This document shows positions 29,740-30,837 of a stretch of DNA of 30,837 nt, in pieces. Each line of letters begins with the position of its first letter. Position 1 is the first letter of the stretch. This DNA is from Asparagopsis taxiformis (taxonomy: Eukaryota; Rhodophyta; Florideophyceae; Bonnemaisoniales; Bonnemaisoniaceae). The notes beneath the pieces were generated by a model that was given only the letters and a program-made list of their open reading frames with translations, was not told where the DNA came from and ran no database searches. The position numbers and the translations under genes are program-made. The stretch is taken from positions 1 to 30,837 of the forward strand of contig JALQPE010002854.1 in NCBI GenBank assembly GCA_030407315.1. The letters run 5' to 3'.

Positions 29740-30837
29740 GTGCCGGCTTCGTTACGGCCGCGGCTACTGGAGTTAACGCACCACCACGTCCTCGCTGGAC
29801 ATCCCGGACAAACACGTATGTACTACACCCTACGTGAGACGTACTACTGGCCCGCGATGGCCGCCGACATCCACGCAACGGTACGAAACTGCGTTGGATG
29901 TGCGAAGAACCGCCGTGAAGCTTCGCAAACGGACGAACCCGTTACGTTTTATTTCCGGCTACGGAGCCGTTGCGAGACCTATGTATCGACATACTAGGTC
30001 CGCTTACGAAGACCACGCGTGGTAACCGATTTATCCTCGTGATAACGGACCGCTTTACGAAGCTACCAGAGTCGTACCTCTACGTAATATCGATTCCGCC
30101 AACGTGGCGAGCGCGTTCGTCAACGCGTGGGTCTTCTCGTATGGACCCCCTCGAACGCTCATAAGCGACAACGGCAAGCAGTTCGCTGCTAAGTTATTCC
30201 AGCGTGTTTGCAACGAAATTGGCGTACGAACGTCTTCACGTCGACGTACCACCCCCAAACGAACGGGCAGGTGGAGCGCTAACAACAGGACGATCCTGGC
30301 GATGCTGCGCAATTACGTGAACGAAAACCAGAACGACTGGGATCGATACGCTTCGGCGTTAACGTTCGCGAGTACAACACGCATGTGCATTCGAGCACGG
30401 GCACGACGCCCTTCGATTTGATTCTCACGAATCCAACCGCCACCGTTGGCGCTACACACGTCGGTAACGAACCGCGAACTAACCCGACGGGGAGGGCGAG
30501 CCACTTTACGTTCGTGAGCTCGCCACAAGATGGACAACGCGTATCGAACGCTGAAGGCCGCGCAGGCACGTTATAAACGAAATTTCGACAAACGAGTCCG
30601 TGTCTCGAATCGAAACATCCGCGCGGGAGAATACGTATTCATCGACCGACGGACGGACCACGAAGGGCACGAAGCTCGGAAACCACGCTTTGGGCCGTTC
30701 CGCGTACTACGTAACGACGTACGAACGTTCGTCATCCAACGAGGAGACGTAGTTGAACGTGTCAACAATCGGACCGCGTTGCGTACGCGCCAACGCCGGC
30801 GACGCGCCCCCGCCGGAGCCATACGATGCCACGAGGC
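29740..30837 (+). CDS. Integrase region of the Gypsy element, incomplete at the window edge
   Basis: The zinc-binding part is THHHVLAGHP...VRNCVGCAKNR (29776-29922), the HHCC module. The core follows with LCIDILGPL (first catalytic Asp, near 29980), VITDRFTKL, then LISDNGKQF (second Asp, about 30160-30186). The third catalytic position lies in NGQVER (about 30262-30279), which is followed by an in-frame stop. The C-terminal part has GEYVFIDRR and GPFRVLRN (30628-30717), the GPF/Y-type module. Frame changes occur near 29960, 30090 and 30280. Translation continues past the window. Confidence 0.8.

Larger units (their letters stand above)
26165..30837 (+). mobile_element. Ty3/Gypsy-type retroelement, cut by the window end, no 5' LTR visible
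   Basis: Retropepsin-like, reverse transcriptase, RNase H and integrase regions follow in that order on the plus strand; integrase after RNase H is the Ty3/Gypsy arrangement. The element is much richer in GC and in CG/ACG/CGA words than the rest of the window. No LTR, primer-binding site or Gag zinc knuckle is seen between the satellite block and the coding part, so the 5' end looks truncated. The 3' end is beyond the window. Frame breaks and at least one in-frame stop are present throughout. Confidence 0.85.

Overview
The window is eukaryotic nuclear DNA. It holds a Ty3/Gypsy retroelement, a CACTA/Plavaka-type DDE transposase, a SET domain, Lys/Arg-rich NLS-like clusters, satellite-type tandem repeats and fold-back elements, and no bacterial operon spacing or Shine-Dalgarno signals. 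No introns are needed to follow the genes. The lineage cannot be fixed from sequence alone; an intron-poor protist, alga or early-diverging fungus would fit. The CT-rich leader before the start near 12507 is fungal-like but not decisive. Almost every gene is split by single-base frame changes, many next to C or T homopolymers, so either the assembly carries uncorrected long-read indels or the region is decaying.

Layout: 1-790 is GACAGT/ACTGTC-rich palindromic sequence grading into a ~35-bp tandem array. 1486-1624 is a long fold-back hairpin. 2569-6358 (+) is a broken Tnp2/Plavaka-like transposase. Five clusters of a 37-bp palindrome (6470-7015, 11156-11443, 11982-12302, 16623-16972, 17500-17848) sit at the boundaries of three large genes. 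Two of these genes, 7678-10935 (+) and 12507-16149 (+), are divergent paralogues with an N-terminal ParB/sulfiredoxin-fold domain, an acidic or low-complexity linker with basic clusters, and a C-terminal domain with an HxD...H signature of 2-oxoglutarate/Fe(II) dioxygenases. The third, 18122-21609 (-), reads as ParB-like domain, helical region, NLS-bearing linker, beta-class amino-DNA methyltransferase (DPPF then FFSGT) and SET domain. Then come 22114-23474 (+), an unknown protein whose N-terminus is weakly Tudor-like, and 23750-25327 (-), an unknown coiled-coil/NLS/acidic-tail protein. At 25780-26160 the GACAGTAAA satellite of the left edge returns, followed abruptly by a GC- and CG-rich Gypsy-type element that runs off the window.

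Interpretation (inference): the ~26 kb between the two satellite blocks looks like a chromatin/DNA-modification island, possibly one large mobile element. It combines a transposase, two ParB-dioxygenase fusions, a ParB-DNA methyltransferase-SET fusion and two accessory nuclear-type proteins, with gene boundaries marked by long palindromes. The three ParB proteins share one plan (ParB fold, NLS linker, modification enzyme), as expected if ParB modules target modification enzymes to particular DNA. That plan, and the palindromes as candidate targets, are the main novelty here.
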